From Gallibacter pasteurianus_A (GTDB lineage Bacteria; Bacillota; Clostridia; Peptostreptococcales; Anaerovoracaceae), in assembly GCA_963596005.1 (NCBI GenBank), contig CAVBJF010000005.1:32052-96051 (forward strand): a stretch of 64,000 nucleotides of DNA. Reading direction: 5' to 3'. The notes below the pieces were generated by a model that saw nothing but the letters and a program-made list of their open reading frames with translations, ran no database searches and was not told where the DNA came from. Both the position numbers and the translations under genes were made by a program. Positions 15,025 through 24,825 of the stretch are shown in pieces; the stretch's first letter is position 1, and every line of letters begins with the position of its first letter.

Positions 15025-16905
15025 ATGTTTGATATCAAGGAAAACTTAAAAAAACTCCCGAACAAACCGGGAGTTTATCTGCATAAGGATAAACTTGGCA
15101 ATATAATATATGTTGGCAAAGCTGTTTCGCTCAAAAATAGAGTGAGACAGTATTTTCAGAGCAAAAAAAATATGGATGCAAAGGTTCGTGCTATGGTATC
15201 AAACATTGAGGAGTTTGAATATATAATTTGTGATAACGAACTCGAAGCTCTTGTGCTCGAAAACAACCTCATAAAAAAACATAAGCCAAGGTACAATGTA
15301 TTATTGCGCGATGATAAAACATATCCATATATATGTATTACAAACGAAAAATGGCCACGCATCATAAAAACGCGGCTGCCGGAAAAAAACGGCGGTACAT
15401 ATTTTGGGCCATATAGCGATGTATCTGCTGTAAATAATATGATAGACCTTTTAAATAATGTTTACAAAACTAAAAAATGCTCATATAAGGTTTTTAAAAA
15501 AGGCTTTAGACCTTGTTTAAATTATCATATCGGGCAGTGTGATGGAATTTGTACAGGCAAAGCAGACCATGGCGCATATATGAAGCGAATAGAAGAGGTT
15601 TCCAAATTTTTAAAAGGAAGACAAAAGGATTTGCTTTCCTATATAAAATCCGAGATGGATGAGGCAGCAGAGCGCCTTGATTACGAAAATGCGGCAAGGT
15701 ATCGCGATTATATATCGGCGGCCAAAGCAATATCAGAAAAGCAAAGAGTGACTCTTGCTCATACTAAAGATATGGATTTAATACTATATGCGCAAAAAGG
15801 TAACGTAGTGGTATTTTATGTTAGGGATGGCAAACTTTCGGGCAGAGAAACATTTTCGATGCAGATAAGTCCAGAGGATAGTGAAAGCAATATATTAGGT
15901 GCGTTTATTAAACAGTATTATGCAAATGCACCAAGCGGTCCATCTGAAATTTTGCTTGAAAAAGAAATAGATGAAACAGAAGAACTTGAAAATTTTCTTT
16001 CGTCATTATGGAATAAAAAGGTTAGGATACATGTAGCAAAGCGTGGCGAAAAAAGAGACTTTATGCAGATGGCTCTGGATGATATGAAAAGGATGATTAC
16101 TGGCATAGAGCAAAAGGAAAAAAATAAACGCGAAAGAGAGGCTAAGATACGGGCTCAAATAACAGAAGTTATAAAAAAAGCTACGCTAACCCCGTCGGTA
16201 GCAGAGAGCGAGGCAGGTAAAATCAGACTTGAAGCGTATGATATATCAAATATAAATGGAGCTTTTAATGTTGGGAGTATGGTAGTATATGACGGAAGCA
16301 GGCCAAATAAAAAAGCATACCGAAGATTTAGGATACGCATGGTAGATGGTGCAGATGACTATGCCTCCATGCAGGAAGTCATATATAGGAGAGTGAACAA
16401 GGCGCTTGCAGAGGATAAAGGCTTTTTGCCACTTCCAGATATTATACTTGTAGACGGAGGAAAAGGCCAAGTGCATGCGGCTTTATCGGTATTAGAACAG
16501 CTCGGCATATCCATTCCTGTTGCAGGTATGGCAAAGGACGACTTTCACAGAACAAGAGCTCTTGTATATCCCGTGCGCCGAACGGATAGAGGTATAGCTT
16601 TTGTAGAGGAAGAGCTAAAGGAAAATGATTTATTATTTAAATATATAGGTAGCATACAGGAGGAAGTCCATCGTTTTGCGATTGAATATCATAAAAAGCT
16701 CAGAGAAAAGGACATGACTCGTTCTCAGCTTGATGAGATAGAAGGCATAGGCAAAATTAAAAGGACTAATCTGCTACTGTATTTTAAGGATATTGAAAGG
16801 ATAAAATCGGCAAGTGAGGCAGAAATTTTAAAGGTGCCTAAAATAACAAAGAAAAATGCTAAAGATATAGTAAATTTCTTTCTTGCTCAAAAAGACAACA
16901 GATGA
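15025..16905 (+). CDS. uvrC: Excinuclease ABC subunit C
   Basis: A 626-aa nuclease making both incisions in UvrABC nucleotide excision repair. The GIY-YIG domain is at the N terminus (PGVYLHKDKLGNIIYVGKA, residues 14-32). A cysteine-containing region (C-x9-C in CLNYHIGQCDGIC) follows, then the UVR motif near 200-235. The RNase H-like 5'-incision domain contains EAYDISNINGAFNVGSMVVYDG and DIILVDGGKGQ. A C-terminal helix-hairpin-helix has EIEGIGKIKRTNLL. Full length. uvrA and uvrB are not in the window. Confidence 0.97.
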   Translation: MFDIKENLKKLPNKPGVYLHKDKLGNIIYVGKAVSLKNRVRQYFQSKKNMDAKVRAMVSNIEEFEYIICDNELEALVLENNLIKKHKPRYNVLLRDDKTYPYICITNEKWPRIIKTRLPEKNGGTYFGPYSDVSAVNNMIDLLNNVYKTKKCSYKVFKKGFRPCLNYHIGQCDGICTGKADHGAYMKRIEEVSKFLKGRQKDLLSYIKSEMDEAAERLDYENAARYRDYISAAKAISEKQRVTLAHTKDMDLILYAQKGNVVVFYVRDGKLSGRETFSMQISPEDSESNILGAFIKQYYANAPSGPSEILLEKEIDETEELENFLSSLWNKKVRIHVAKRGEKRDFMQMALDDMKRMITGIEQKEKNKREREAKIRAQITEVIKKATLTPSVAESEAGKIRLEAYDISNINGAFNVGSMVVYDGSRPNKKAYRRFRIRMVDGADDYASMQEVIYRRVNKALAEDKGFLPLPDIILVDGGKGQVHAALSVLEQLGISIPVAGMAKDDFHRTRALVYPVRRTDRGIAFVEEELKENDLLFKYIGSIQEEVHRFAIEYHKKLREKDMTRSQLDEIEGIGKIKRTNLLLYFKDIERIKSASEAEILKVPKITKKNAKDIVNFFLAQKDNR

Positions 16906-16964
16906 TACAATAAGAAGAAAATAAAGATATATCGACAAATATATATTTATAACGGAGGAACAAA

Positions 16965-17210
16965 ATGGCAGAGGAAAAGGATATAATAACGCTGGAGTTT
17001 GACGGCGGCGAAGAAGTAGAGTGCGAAATTATGGGTACTTTTGAGGCCGGCGAAAAGGAATATGTAGCGCTTATTCCGGAAGATGGTTCGGATGATGTTT
17101 GGATTTACGAATATCAAGAACTTGACGACGATTTTAAGCTTTTAGATATAGAGGACGATAAGGAATTTGAGATTGCTGTTGCCGAGTTTGATAAGATAAT
17201 GGCAGAGTAA
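16965..17210 (+). CDS. DUF1292 (YrzB-like) acidic small protein
   Basis: An 81-aa, strongly acidic protein with the DUF1292 pattern: ITLEFDGGEEVECEIMGTFEAGEKEYVALIPEDG, then WIYEYQELDDDFKLLDIEDDKEFEIA. Proteins of this type (YrzB in Bacillus) are widespread in Firmicutes and have no assigned function. Good Shine-Dalgarno (ggagg) 6 bases upstream. It follows uvrC by 59 bases and ends in front of a strong terminator. Confidence 0.88.
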   Translation: MAEEKDIITLEFDGGEEVECEIMGTFEAGEKEYVALIPEDGSDDVWIYEYQELDDDFKLLDIEDDKEFEIAVAEFDKIMAE

Positions 17211-17289
17211 TTGTTGCCGATGTTTACCAGACAATACTTGCGTGCAGATATTGATAAATTTAAAGACATAGGACAATAAAGAAATATAA

Positions 17290-17320
17290 AGACAGGTGCT
17301 AAATTACTTAGCACCTGTCT
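17290..17320. terminator. Strong terminator between convergent genes
   Basis: A perfect 13-bp stem (AGACAGGTGCTAA / TTAGCACCTGTCT) with loop ATTAC. A T-run starts about 12 bases later on the plus strand. It separates the DUF1292 gene from the convergent YkvI-like permease and probably serves both strands. Confidence 0.8.
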
Positions 17321-17363
17321 TATGATTTATCTATTTTTTTATAATCCTATAATTGTGAAGTGA

Positions 17364-18557
17364 TTAGTCTAACTTTGCAGCCTGACTTCTTTTCTTCATA
17401 TTTCTTAGACCGAAGATCCATAGAGGGAGTATTACGAATATCCAGTTGTAGATGCCGAGGTACTTGTATGCAACCTGCACAACCCACATTAGGCCAAATG
17501 TTGATACGCCGTATGAGAATCCAAGGCATATAACGGCTATGATTGCATTTCTGAGTACGCTACTCTTCATGTTTTTAAATACATATGGATTGAACCTTTC
17601 TACCATTCCGAAAGTAAATCCTACGGCAGTAGTTATAAGAGCCAAGAACAATAGTATTGGGTATGCTACTGCAAGTATTGAAGAATCAAGGTGATTTACA
17701 ATCCATACAGTTGGAAGCTTCTGAGCTTCAGGATCTGTATAAATTTCAGGCATTCCTGAGAATATCAATAGGCATATACCGCTCAGCATTATGATATTGA
17801 TAATCCAGCCTGTGAACATCGCACCTTTTGCTTCTTTCTTAGACTGTGCACCCTGGAATGAAGAAGCTATACCACCGATTGCAGTAATCTGGAAGCCGGC
17901 ATATGTCAAAGTCCAAAGAAGTGCATTGCCGAATGAACCCGGAGTTGTACCGCTGGCAGAACCGGTTAGACTCCACTTAGAAGATTCTGGGTTTACATAT
18001 CCTTCTTTAAATAGATCCACGATATTTGGCCAGAATTTCATAAGACCGAGTATGAGAACTATAACGATTATAACTAGTATGCCGATAGTCATTATGAGGG
18101 CATTCTTTCTTACAAGCGATGCACCGAATATACAAATGACTGTTACGATGGCTAACATGATAAGTGAACCAAGTACCGTATTTATTCCAAAATACTGGTT
18201 AGCAAGGGTACCACCCATTGCAAGTGATGCCGCAGTTGCAGAAATGGTTGTGATGATGATACCAACGTCCATCATAACCTTACAAAACTTACCGATAGGT
18301 GCAGTGGCCTGCTCTGCCCAACCGTCGTAGTTCCAAAGACCTGTTTCTCTTGCACTTTCTATACCTATATAAAATGTAAATGCAACGATACTCATTGCGA
18401 TGATAGGCATAAATACGCCAAACCAGCCGTGATTTGCAAAGTACTGAAGTTCCTGTGTACCGGATGCGAAGCCTGCACCGCAGTGTGTTGAGAACCATAC
18501 AGCAGCTGTACCGAGGCTGACGGCAGTGAAGTATTTACCATTTTTTTTGTTGTTCAT
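17364..18557 (-). CDS. YkvI-family integral membrane transporter
   Basis: A 397-aa membrane protein with about ten hydrophobic segments, of the YkvI type (related to amino-acid/polyamine/sodium symporters). The N-terminal GTAAVWFSTHCGAGFASGTQELQYFANHG segment, with a small-residue and glycine-rich first helix, resembles the substrate/ion-binding unwound helix of LeuT-fold carriers. The substrate is unknown. I start at ATG 18557, 8 bases after AGAGAGG, not at the ATG six bases upstream, which is too close to the Shine-Dalgarno. It is transcribed divergently from a LysR regulator, which may control it. Confidence 0.8.
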   Translation of the reverse strand: MNNKKNGKYFTAVSLGTAAVWFSTHCGAGFASGTQELQYFANHGWFGVFMPIIAMSIVAFTFYIGIESARETGLWNYDGWAEQATAPIGKFCKVMMDVGIIITTISATAASLAMGGTLANQYFGINTVLGSLIMLAIVTVICIFGASLVRKNALIMTIGILVIIVIVLILGLMKFWPNIVDLFKEGYVNPESSKWSLTGSASGTTPGSFGNALLWTLTYAGFQITAIGGIASSFQGAQSKKEAKGAMFTGWIINIIMLSGICLLIFSGMPEIYTDPEAQKLPTVWIVNHLDSSILAVAYPILLFLALITTAVGFTFGMVERFNPYVFKNMKSSVLRNAIIAVICLGFSYGVSTFGLMWVVQVAYKYLGIYNWIFVILPLWIFGLRNMKKRSQAAKLD

Positions 18558-18729
18558 AGTCATTACCTCTCTTTACATTATTAAAAAATTAACAACCTAT
18601 GGGAAGATTATAATAGCTAAATTAGCAAAAATATATTGAAAATTGTGATGTTAATATATTAAAATATTTAATATAAAATAGAAGATAGATTTTGAAAAGA
18701 AATTATAATATAAGTAGGAGAAATTAGGG

Positions 18730-19683
18730 ATGAAGACCGAATTTTTTGAGCAACTCATAGCAATAGTCGAATCAAAGAACATGTCAGAGGCAGCGGTCAA
18801 GTTAAATATGGCACAACCGACACTGAGTCTTTCTATGAAAAATTTTGAAAGTGAGTTAAATGCAAAAATATTTGAGAGAGTAGGTCGCGAAAACAAATTG
18901 ACTGCATTTGGGGAGGATTTATATAGAAAGGCAAAAGTCATAGATGAAGAAATAAAACAGCTCCAAAGCTATGTGGTTAAAAAAAGGGATGAGATAAATT
19001 ATCTTTCGGTTTCAAACAACTTTTCGCTTCTCGGAAAGGATGCTTTTCTTGACTTATATCAAAAATACAGCAAAAAGGAAAAAAAGCTTACCAATTTTAA
19101 GGTCGAAGATGTGGCGATAAATATCATCATTGATAATGTTGCGGCAGGGAAGAGTGAGATAGGCATTGTACGATTTTTTGTAGACAAAAGGGGCTCGTTA
19201 GAACGGATGCTCGCATATCAGGGTCTTGAATATCGTAAGCTTGCGGAAGAAGATATTTGCGTAGTTGTAGGAAAACAAAATCCGCTGTATTATATCGAAG
19301 CTGATTCTATAGATGTCGAGCATCTAAAAAATATGTCTTTTGTTTCGCATAATACAGAGACGATGGATGCACTTTGGATAAGTTGCCTTAAGGAGTTGAA
19401 TATAGAATCCGTCACCATGTCACTTGCAAGTGTAGGCAATGTAATGAGTGCAGTGCGAAATACAGATGTCGCATTTATTGACACAAGAAAGGATCATTCG
19501 CATAACGATTGGTACAAAGATGTAAGATATATCACGGTTACACCGATAAAAAAATGTGAGCTTGGATGGATTAAAATAAAAAACAGAGAGCTTACGCAGA
19601 CAGGAGTAAATTATTTGCAGTGTCTTGAAGAGCGAATTTTAAAGTGGAGAGAGGCACAAAAAATAAAAGAGGGTATACAATGA
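18730..19683 (+). CDS. LysR-family transcriptional regulator
   Basis: A 317-aa LysR regulator. The winged helix-turn-helix is at the N terminus (FEQLIAIVESKNMSEAAVKLNMAQPTLSLSMKNFESELNAKIFERVGRENKLTAFG, residues about 5-60), followed by a linker helix and a periplasmic-binding-like effector domain (about 90-300). It is divergent from the YkvI-like permease, the classic arrangement for a LysR regulator and its target; the effector cannot be read. Preceded by aggag and by a TATAAT (18704-18709) about 20 bases upstream. Its stop codon overlaps the next start (ATGA). Confidence 0.92.
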   Translation: MKTEFFEQLIAIVESKNMSEAAVKLNMAQPTLSLSMKNFESELNAKIFERVGRENKLTAFGEDLYRKAKVIDEEIKQLQSYVVKKRDEINYLSVSNNFSLLGKDAFLDLYQKYSKKEKKLTNFKVEDVAINIIIDNVAAGKSEIGIVRFFVDKRGSLERMLAYQGLEYRKLAEEDICVVVGKQNPLYYIEADSIDVEHLKNMSFVSHNTETMDALWISCLKELNIESVTMSLASVGNVMSAVRNTDVAFIDTRKDHSHNDWYKDVRYITVTPIKKCELGWIKIKNRELTQTGVNYLQCLEERILKWREAQKIKEGIQ

Positions 19684-19961
19684 GACAGTATTTAGAAGAA
19701 ACGTATTCACAAGAAGTGGCAAATGAAAATCCCGATACGCCACTAAGGGTTGTCTTTTTTAGGATTTACGACAGGAAGATAGCCGCAGGAGAAATCTCCT
19801 TTAAAAATATAAAAATGGATAAAGATCAGTTCATATGTCTTAGCACGGCACAAGATCCGGAAATGACACGCGATGATGTGATAAATTTATGTATAAATAT
19901 GAAACTTACAAAGGAAGAGGCAGACGAGATGATGATTGCTGCAGGATATGAGAAGCTATAA
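19680..19961 (+). CDS. Unknown 93-aa protein between lysR and topB
   Basis: Not recognised. The start ATG overlaps the lysR stop (ATGA, 19680-19683), the stop lies one base before the topB start, and the gene is therefore tightly coupled on both sides. The product is soluble-looking: an N-terminal acidic stretch (MRQYLEETYSQEVANEN), a central VVFFRIYDRKIAAGEISF segment predicted as strand-helix, and a C-terminal helical part (RDDVINLCINMKLTKEEADEMMIAAGY) that looks like a small helical or helix-turn-helix-type bundle. It has no signal peptide or membrane segment. Confidence 0.7.
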   Translation: MRQYLEETYSQEVANENPDTPLRVVFFRIYDRKIAAGEISFKNIKMDKDQFICLSTAQDPEMTRDDVINLCINMKLTKEEADEMMIAAGYEKL

Positions 19962-19962
19962 A

Positions 19963-22140
19963 ATGAAAAGCCTTATAATAGCAGAAAAACCGTCGGTCGC
20001 ACGCAATATAGCCGATGCAACAGGCGTTAAAACAAGAAAAGATGGGTATTTAGAGGGTGACCAATATATCATAACATGGGTATTTGGTCACTTGCTTCAG
20101 TTATATGATGCGGTAGATTATGATCCTAAAATGAAGTCGTGGAGGATGGAGAATTTTCCATTCATACCTGATGAGTTTAAGTATAAAATAAAAATGCAAG
20201 CTGCGGATAAGACAAAGATAGATGAGGGAGCAAAAAAACAGCTTGAGACCATAAAAAATCTCGCTCAAAGAGATGATGTCGATAAAATAATATCCGCCAC
20301 AGACTGGGATAGAGAAGGACAGATAATTGCTGATGAAATCTTTAAAAGTATCAAACCAACAAAGGATATAGAGAGACTACTGCTAAATGAATGGACGCCA
20401 AATGAAGTTACGCTTGGGCTTTCAAACCTAAAACCAAATTTGCAAATGAAGTCTCTCAGTGATGCAGGATTTGGCAGGCAGACTGCGGACTGGCTTATCG
20501 GTATAAATTTAACATCCGTAGCGACAGTTAAGTATAGAAATACAGGCCATAAAACTCTCTTAAATGTCGGTAGAGTCCTTATGCCTACATTAAAAATTAT
20601 ATATGACAGAGATAAGCAGATTGAGGAGTTTAAGGAAAGCAAATATTATAAGGTGATTTTAGATTTACTTACGTCGTTAGAAGACAGCATAGAGGGAATA
20701 TTTTATACGATTGACACCAAAACTGACGGCGATAGAACAGAAAAATTTGAGACGGAAAAAGAGGCGCAAAGTATAGTAGATGAGCTTATAAATAATGAGC
20801 TTGAGATTGCAAAAAAGCAGGTCGAACGAAAAAGCGAAAATGCACCGTTTTTATTTAATTTATCGAATTTACAAGGATACATAACATCGAAGTATCAGGG
20901 TTGGACTTCTGAAAAGGTTTTGAAGGTGGCACAGGACTTATATGAAAAGAAATTTATTACATATCCGAGGACAGCAAGCAATGTTTTAGATGAAAGTCTA
21001 AAGGATAAGGCGAAGAGAGTTCTTGATGCCGTGAAAAAAGGCGTTGCATTTGAAGGTCAGATAAAATTTAAGGATACAAAGCGAATTTTTGACAGCAAAA
21101 AGGTTGAGTCGCACAGCGCGATCATTCCGACATATATAATTCCGCAAAATCTCACGCCTGATGAGCAAAAAGTATATGACGCGGTAAAAAATAGGTTTTT
21201 AGCACAGTTTTTACCACAGGCAATAAGCGAGGAAACAAGGCTTGAAGCTCCTGTGCTACTTACAAATGGCAGGCAAGGGGTTGTCGTTATAAAAGGAAAA
21301 GTGCAGATAGAACCGGGCTTTAAGCTCGCAGAAAAAATACAGTCAAAGGATAATATTTTGCCTGTAATAAATAAAGGAGATAAGCTCTTAGTAAAAGGTG
21401 GAAAGGCAAGTGAGGTTGTTAAAAAACCACCAAAGCACCATACGGAAAAAACCCTGCTAAAGGTAATGGAAACCTGCGGCAAAAGCGTAGATGCAAATGA
21501 GGAAGACTCAGACGAGATGATGTTTTCAATTTTGAGCGGATTTTCGATAGGAACACCGGCGACACGTGCGCAAACTATACAAAAGTTAAAGACGGCGGGA
21601 TATATAAAAGCAAATAAAAAATCTCTTTTTATAACAGAGCTTGGTAAAATTATGGTGGAGACATTCCCTGTAAAGGAGCTTTTTGACCTCGACTATACCG
21701 GTAGACTCGAAAAGACGCTCTCAGATATAGAAAAGGGCAAATTTGAACAAGAGGAGTTTTTAAATTTTATAAAGAAGTTTGTTTCAAAATCCGTAAATGA
21801 TATAAAAGAGAGCAAGGAATTTGGTGGGAAGGTAATCCTTGATGAAAACGCAAAAAGCGTAGGCACATGTCCCGAATGCGGAAATCCTGTGATAGAAACG
21901 GCGAAAGCATTTGGTTGTAGCAATTGGCGAAACGGTTGCAAATTTACGGTCTGGAAAGATGATAAGTATATTCATTCCTTTGGCAAAGAGGTCAGCACGC
22001 AGATGGTCGAGCTGCTTTTAAAAAACGGCAAGGTTGGATTTCATGGACTTGTCAGCAAAAAAGGAAATAAATTCAGCGCTTACTTGAGCTACAAAAAGGG
22101 CGATGACGGTAGATACAGGTGGGAGCTCGAATTTATCTAA
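19963..22140 (+). CDS. topB: DNA topoisomerase III
   Basis: A 725-aa type IA topoisomerase that decatenates and relaxes single-stranded regions of DNA. The TOPRIM domain is N-terminal (LIIAEKPSVARNIA, then SATDWDREGQIIADEI holding the DxDxE-like metal site). The active-site tyrosine lies in FITYPRTASNVLDE. A C-terminal zinc-ribbon-like module (CPECGNP then CSNWRNGC) and a KGR-type repeat follow. The start is taken at MKSLIIAEKP, one base after the previous stop; upstream in-frame codons overlap the preceding gene. Often found on mobile elements, but here codon use matches the chromosome. Confidence 0.94.
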   Translation: MKSLIIAEKPSVARNIADATGVKTRKDGYLEGDQYIITWVFGHLLQLYDAVDYDPKMKSWRMENFPFIPDEFKYKIKMQAADKTKIDEGAKKQLETIKNLAQRDDVDKIISATDWDREGQIIADEIFKSIKPTKDIERLLLNEWTPNEVTLGLSNLKPNLQMKSLSDAGFGRQTADWLIGINLTSVATVKYRNTGHKTLLNVGRVLMPTLKIIYDRDKQIEEFKESKYYKVILDLLTSLEDSIEGIFYTIDTKTDGDRTEKFETEKEAQSIVDELINNELEIAKKQVERKSENAPFLFNLSNLQGYITSKYQGWTSEKVLKVAQDLYEKKFITYPRTASNVLDESLKDKAKRVLDAVKKGVAFEGQIKFKDTKRIFDSKKVESHSAIIPTYIIPQNLTPDEQKVYDAVKNRFLAQFLPQAISEETRLEAPVLLTNGRQGVVVIKGKVQIEPGFKLAEKIQSKDNILPVINKGDKLLVKGGKASEVVKKPPKHHTEKTLLKVMETCGKSVDANEEDSDEMMFSILSGFSIGTPATRAQTIQKLKTAGYIKANKKSLFITELGKIMVETFPVKELFDLDYTGRLEKTLSDIEKGKFEQEEFLNFIKKFVSKSVNDIKESKEFGGKVILDENAKSVGTCPECGNPVIETAKAFGCSNWRNGCKFTVWKDDKYIHSFGKEVSTQMVELLLKNGKVGFHGLVSKKGNKFSAYLSYKKGDDGRYRWELEFI

Positions 22141-22179
22141 AGTATAGTTTTTTGATTAAAATTCTGATAAAATGGATAT

Positions 22180-24816
22180 ATGGAAAATCAAGTAATAATC
22201 ATAGACGGAAACAGTTTAGTGAATAGGGCTTACTATGCGATGCAAAGGCCAATGATAACAAAGGAAGGCATGTATACACAAGGGATATATGGCTTTCTTA
22301 ATATGTTGGAAAAGATAAAAAAAGACTATAAGCCACAATATATAATCGTGACATTTGATGTAAAAGCACCGACCTTTAGGCATGAACAGTATGAGCAATA
22401 CAAGGCGGGTAGAAAAAAAATGCCACTTGAGCTTGCCATGCAGATACCGCTCTTAAAAGAAATCTTAGACGCTATGAATATAAGACGCGTCGAGCTTGAA
22501 GGCTTTGAAGCGGATGATTTGATTGGCACAATATCAAAAAAAGCGGAGGATGAGGGCAAAAAAACGCTTATCATAACAGGAGATAAGGATGCACTTCAGC
22601 TTGCCAGCAAAAAAACGCAGGTGCTTATTACAAAGAAAGGCATCTCACAATTTGCTTTATATGATGAGAATGCCTTTTTGAATGAGTATGGATTTCCTGT
22701 TACAAGCTTTATAGATTATAAGGCTATTGTCGGCGATAAGTCGGATAATATTCCCGGTGTTGCAGGGATTGGGGACAAAGGCACAACAAAACTGATATGT
22801 GATTATAAAACGCTTGAAAACATATATAAAAACATAGAAGAAGTAGAGCCAAAGGGCATAAAAAACAAACTCATTGAAAATGAAACCGCTGCATATATGA
22901 GCAAAAGGCTTGCAACTATAAATAAAAATGTACCAATTGATATAGATTTGGAGGATTGTAAGCTGACGGAGCCGGACTATAAAAAACTAGTGGAGCTATA
23001 TAAAAAGCTCGAGTTTAATAACTTTTTAAAAAAACTAGATATACCTAATGTGGCGGAATCCGGTGCAGGCTTGCCCATATATAAAACGGTTGAAATAGGG
23101 AAAGACATTTCGTTAGCGGAACTTATAAAATGTTTGAGCATAATAAACGATGAGGATGATGCAGCTTGTGCAGGATTTGAAGATGCGGTCGGACTTCGTA
23201 TATACTCTGATAACAATCATAAAAAAAAGCCTAAAATTGATGCGATTGCAGTCTTTTTTGGCGATACCGTTTATTTCCAAAAAAATACATCTGATGAAAG
23301 TGTGCAGAGCATATATGAGGCGATAAAGACTTCCGGCAAAAAAATTTATGGGCATGATTTAAAAAACGAAATATATAATCTGATGTATCTTTCCGAAAAG
23401 GAATTTAATTTGGCCTTTGATACGGCAATAGCTAAATATGTGCTCGAACCATCTGCAAGCGACTACTCGTTAAAGAGGATAGCAAGTGAGGATTTTTTTG
23501 TAAAGATCGAAACAGACAATTTGCCGAAAAGAGCATCTACTGAATTTGCAATCATAAACGAGCTGATGATAAAGCAAAAGGAAGATATAAAAGAGCAGGG
23601 CCTTGAGGGCTTACTTTATGATGTGGAGCTTCCACTTATAGAGATTATGGCATCAATGGAATATAAGGGTATGAGCCTTGACATTGACTATTTAAAAAAA
23701 CTAGGTGATGAGCTTTTAAAAAGAGAAAATGAGTTAACTACAAATATACACATGCTTGCAGGAGAAAATTTCAACATAAACTCACCTGTGCAGCTTGGTA
23801 TGATTTTATTTGAAAAGCTGGGGCTTGAGCCGGCCAAAAAGACAAAAAGAGGATATGCGACAGGAGCAGAGGTTTTAGAGAAGCTAAAGGATAAGCATCC
23901 GATAATACCGCTAATTTTGGAATACAGAAAATTGACAAAGCTCACAAGCACATATATAGACGGACTTTTGCAGGTGATATCAGATGACGGAAAGGTTCAT
24001 GCTAACTTTAATCAAACTGTTACAACAACAGGTAGGATTTCGAGCTCAAATCCGAACATGCAAAATATACCGGTAAGAGATGAGCTTGGCAAAAAGATAA
24101 GAGGAGCTTTTGTACCATCGAGCAACGAATATGTGTTTGTAGGAGCAGACTATTCGCAGATAGAGTTGCGAGTTTTGGCACATATGAGCGGAGATGAAGC
24201 GCTTATAAAAGCTTTTAATGAAAATCAAGATATTCATAAAGCGACAGCGGCCAGAGTTATGGGCATTCCTGCCGAAGAAGTAACGAGTGCGCAGAGAAGC
24301 AGTGCCAAAGCTATAAATTTTGGTGTGATATACGGCATGAGTTCCTTTGGTCTTAGTTTGGAACTTGACATTACACGAAAGGAAGCACAAAATTATATAG
24401 ATGATTATTTTAAAAAGCATGAGGCTGTTAAAAAGTTTATGGATGCTCAGATCGCATTTTGCAAAGAAAAGGGATATGTAAATACTATACTCGGAAGAAA
24501 AAGATATATAAAAGAGATAAATGCGAAGGCGTATGTAGTAAGACAGCTTGGAGAACGGCTTGCAATGAATACGCCGATACAAGGAAGTGCGGCTGACATC
24601 ATAAAGCTTGCAATGATAGTCGTATATCACAGACTTTTGAGGATGAAATCAAATCTTGTATTACAGGTGCACGACGAACTTATCATAGAGGCTCATAAGG
24701 ACGAGCTTGACGATGTAAAAAAAATATTGCGCGATGCGATGGAGCATGCGATACAGCTTTCGGTCAGATTGACAGTTGATTTAAATGTCGGAGATAATTG
24801 GCGCGAACTCAAATAG
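22180..24816 (+). CDS. polA: DNA polymerase I
   Basis: An 878-aa family A polymerase for Okazaki-fragment processing and repair synthesis. The 5'-3' exonuclease domain (1-290) has the IDGNSLVNRAYYA, GFEADDLIGT and ITGDKDALQL metal motifs and helix-hairpin-helix GVAGIGDKGTTKL. The 3'-5' exonuclease region (about 300-460) lacks the expected proofreading DxE motif and is likely inactive, as in other Firmicutes enzymes. The polymerase domain has GADYSQIELRVLAH (motif A), AKAINFGVIYGMSSFGL (motif B) and LQVHDELIIE (motif C). The extended -10 TGATAAAAT (22165-22173) lies 6 bases before the ATG and no Shine-Dalgarno exists, suggesting leaderless translation. Confidence 0.97.
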   Translation: MENQVIIIDGNSLVNRAYYAMQRPMITKEGMYTQGIYGFLNMLEKIKKDYKPQYIIVTFDVKAPTFRHEQYEQYKAGRKKMPLELAMQIPLLKEILDAMNIRRVELEGFEADDLIGTISKKAEDEGKKTLIITGDKDALQLASKKTQVLITKKGISQFALYDENAFLNEYGFPVTSFIDYKAIVGDKSDNIPGVAGIGDKGTTKLICDYKTLENIYKNIEEVEPKGIKNKLIENETAAYMSKRLATINKNVPIDIDLEDCKLTEPDYKKLVELYKKLEFNNFLKKLDIPNVAESGAGLPIYKTVEIGKDISLAELIKCLSIINDEDDAACAGFEDAVGLRIYSDNNHKKKPKIDAIAVFFGDTVYFQKNTSDESVQSIYEAIKTSGKKIYGHDLKNEIYNLMYLSEKEFNLAFDTAIAKYVLEPSASDYSLKRIASEDFFVKIETDNLPKRASTEFAIINELMIKQKEDIKEQGLEGLLYDVELPLIEIMASMEYKGMSLDIDYLKKLGDELLKRENELTTNIHMLAGENFNINSPVQLGMILFEKLGLEPAKKTKRGYATGAEVLEKLKDKHPIIPLILEYRKLTKLTSTYIDGLLQVISDDGKVHANFNQTVTTTGRISSSNPNMQNIPVRDELGKKIRGAFVPSSNEYVFVGADYSQIELRVLAHMSGDEALIKAFNENQDIHKATAARVMGIPAEEVTSAQRSSAKAINFGVIYGMSSFGLSLELDITRKEAQNYIDDYFKKHEAVKKFMDAQIAFCKEKGYVNTILGRKRYIKEINAKAYVVRQLGERLAMNTPIQGSAADIIKLAMIVVYHRLLRMKSNLVLQVHDELIIEAHKDELDDVKKILRDAMEHAIQLSVRLTVDLNVGDNWRELK

Positions 24817-24825
24817 GAGAAAGAG

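Noticed and set aside
17220..17279. A 19-codon open frame behind the DUF1292 gene
   Set aside because: No Shine-Dalgarno, no family resemblance, and it lies in the short leader to a terminator; it could be a gene remnant but cannot be supported.
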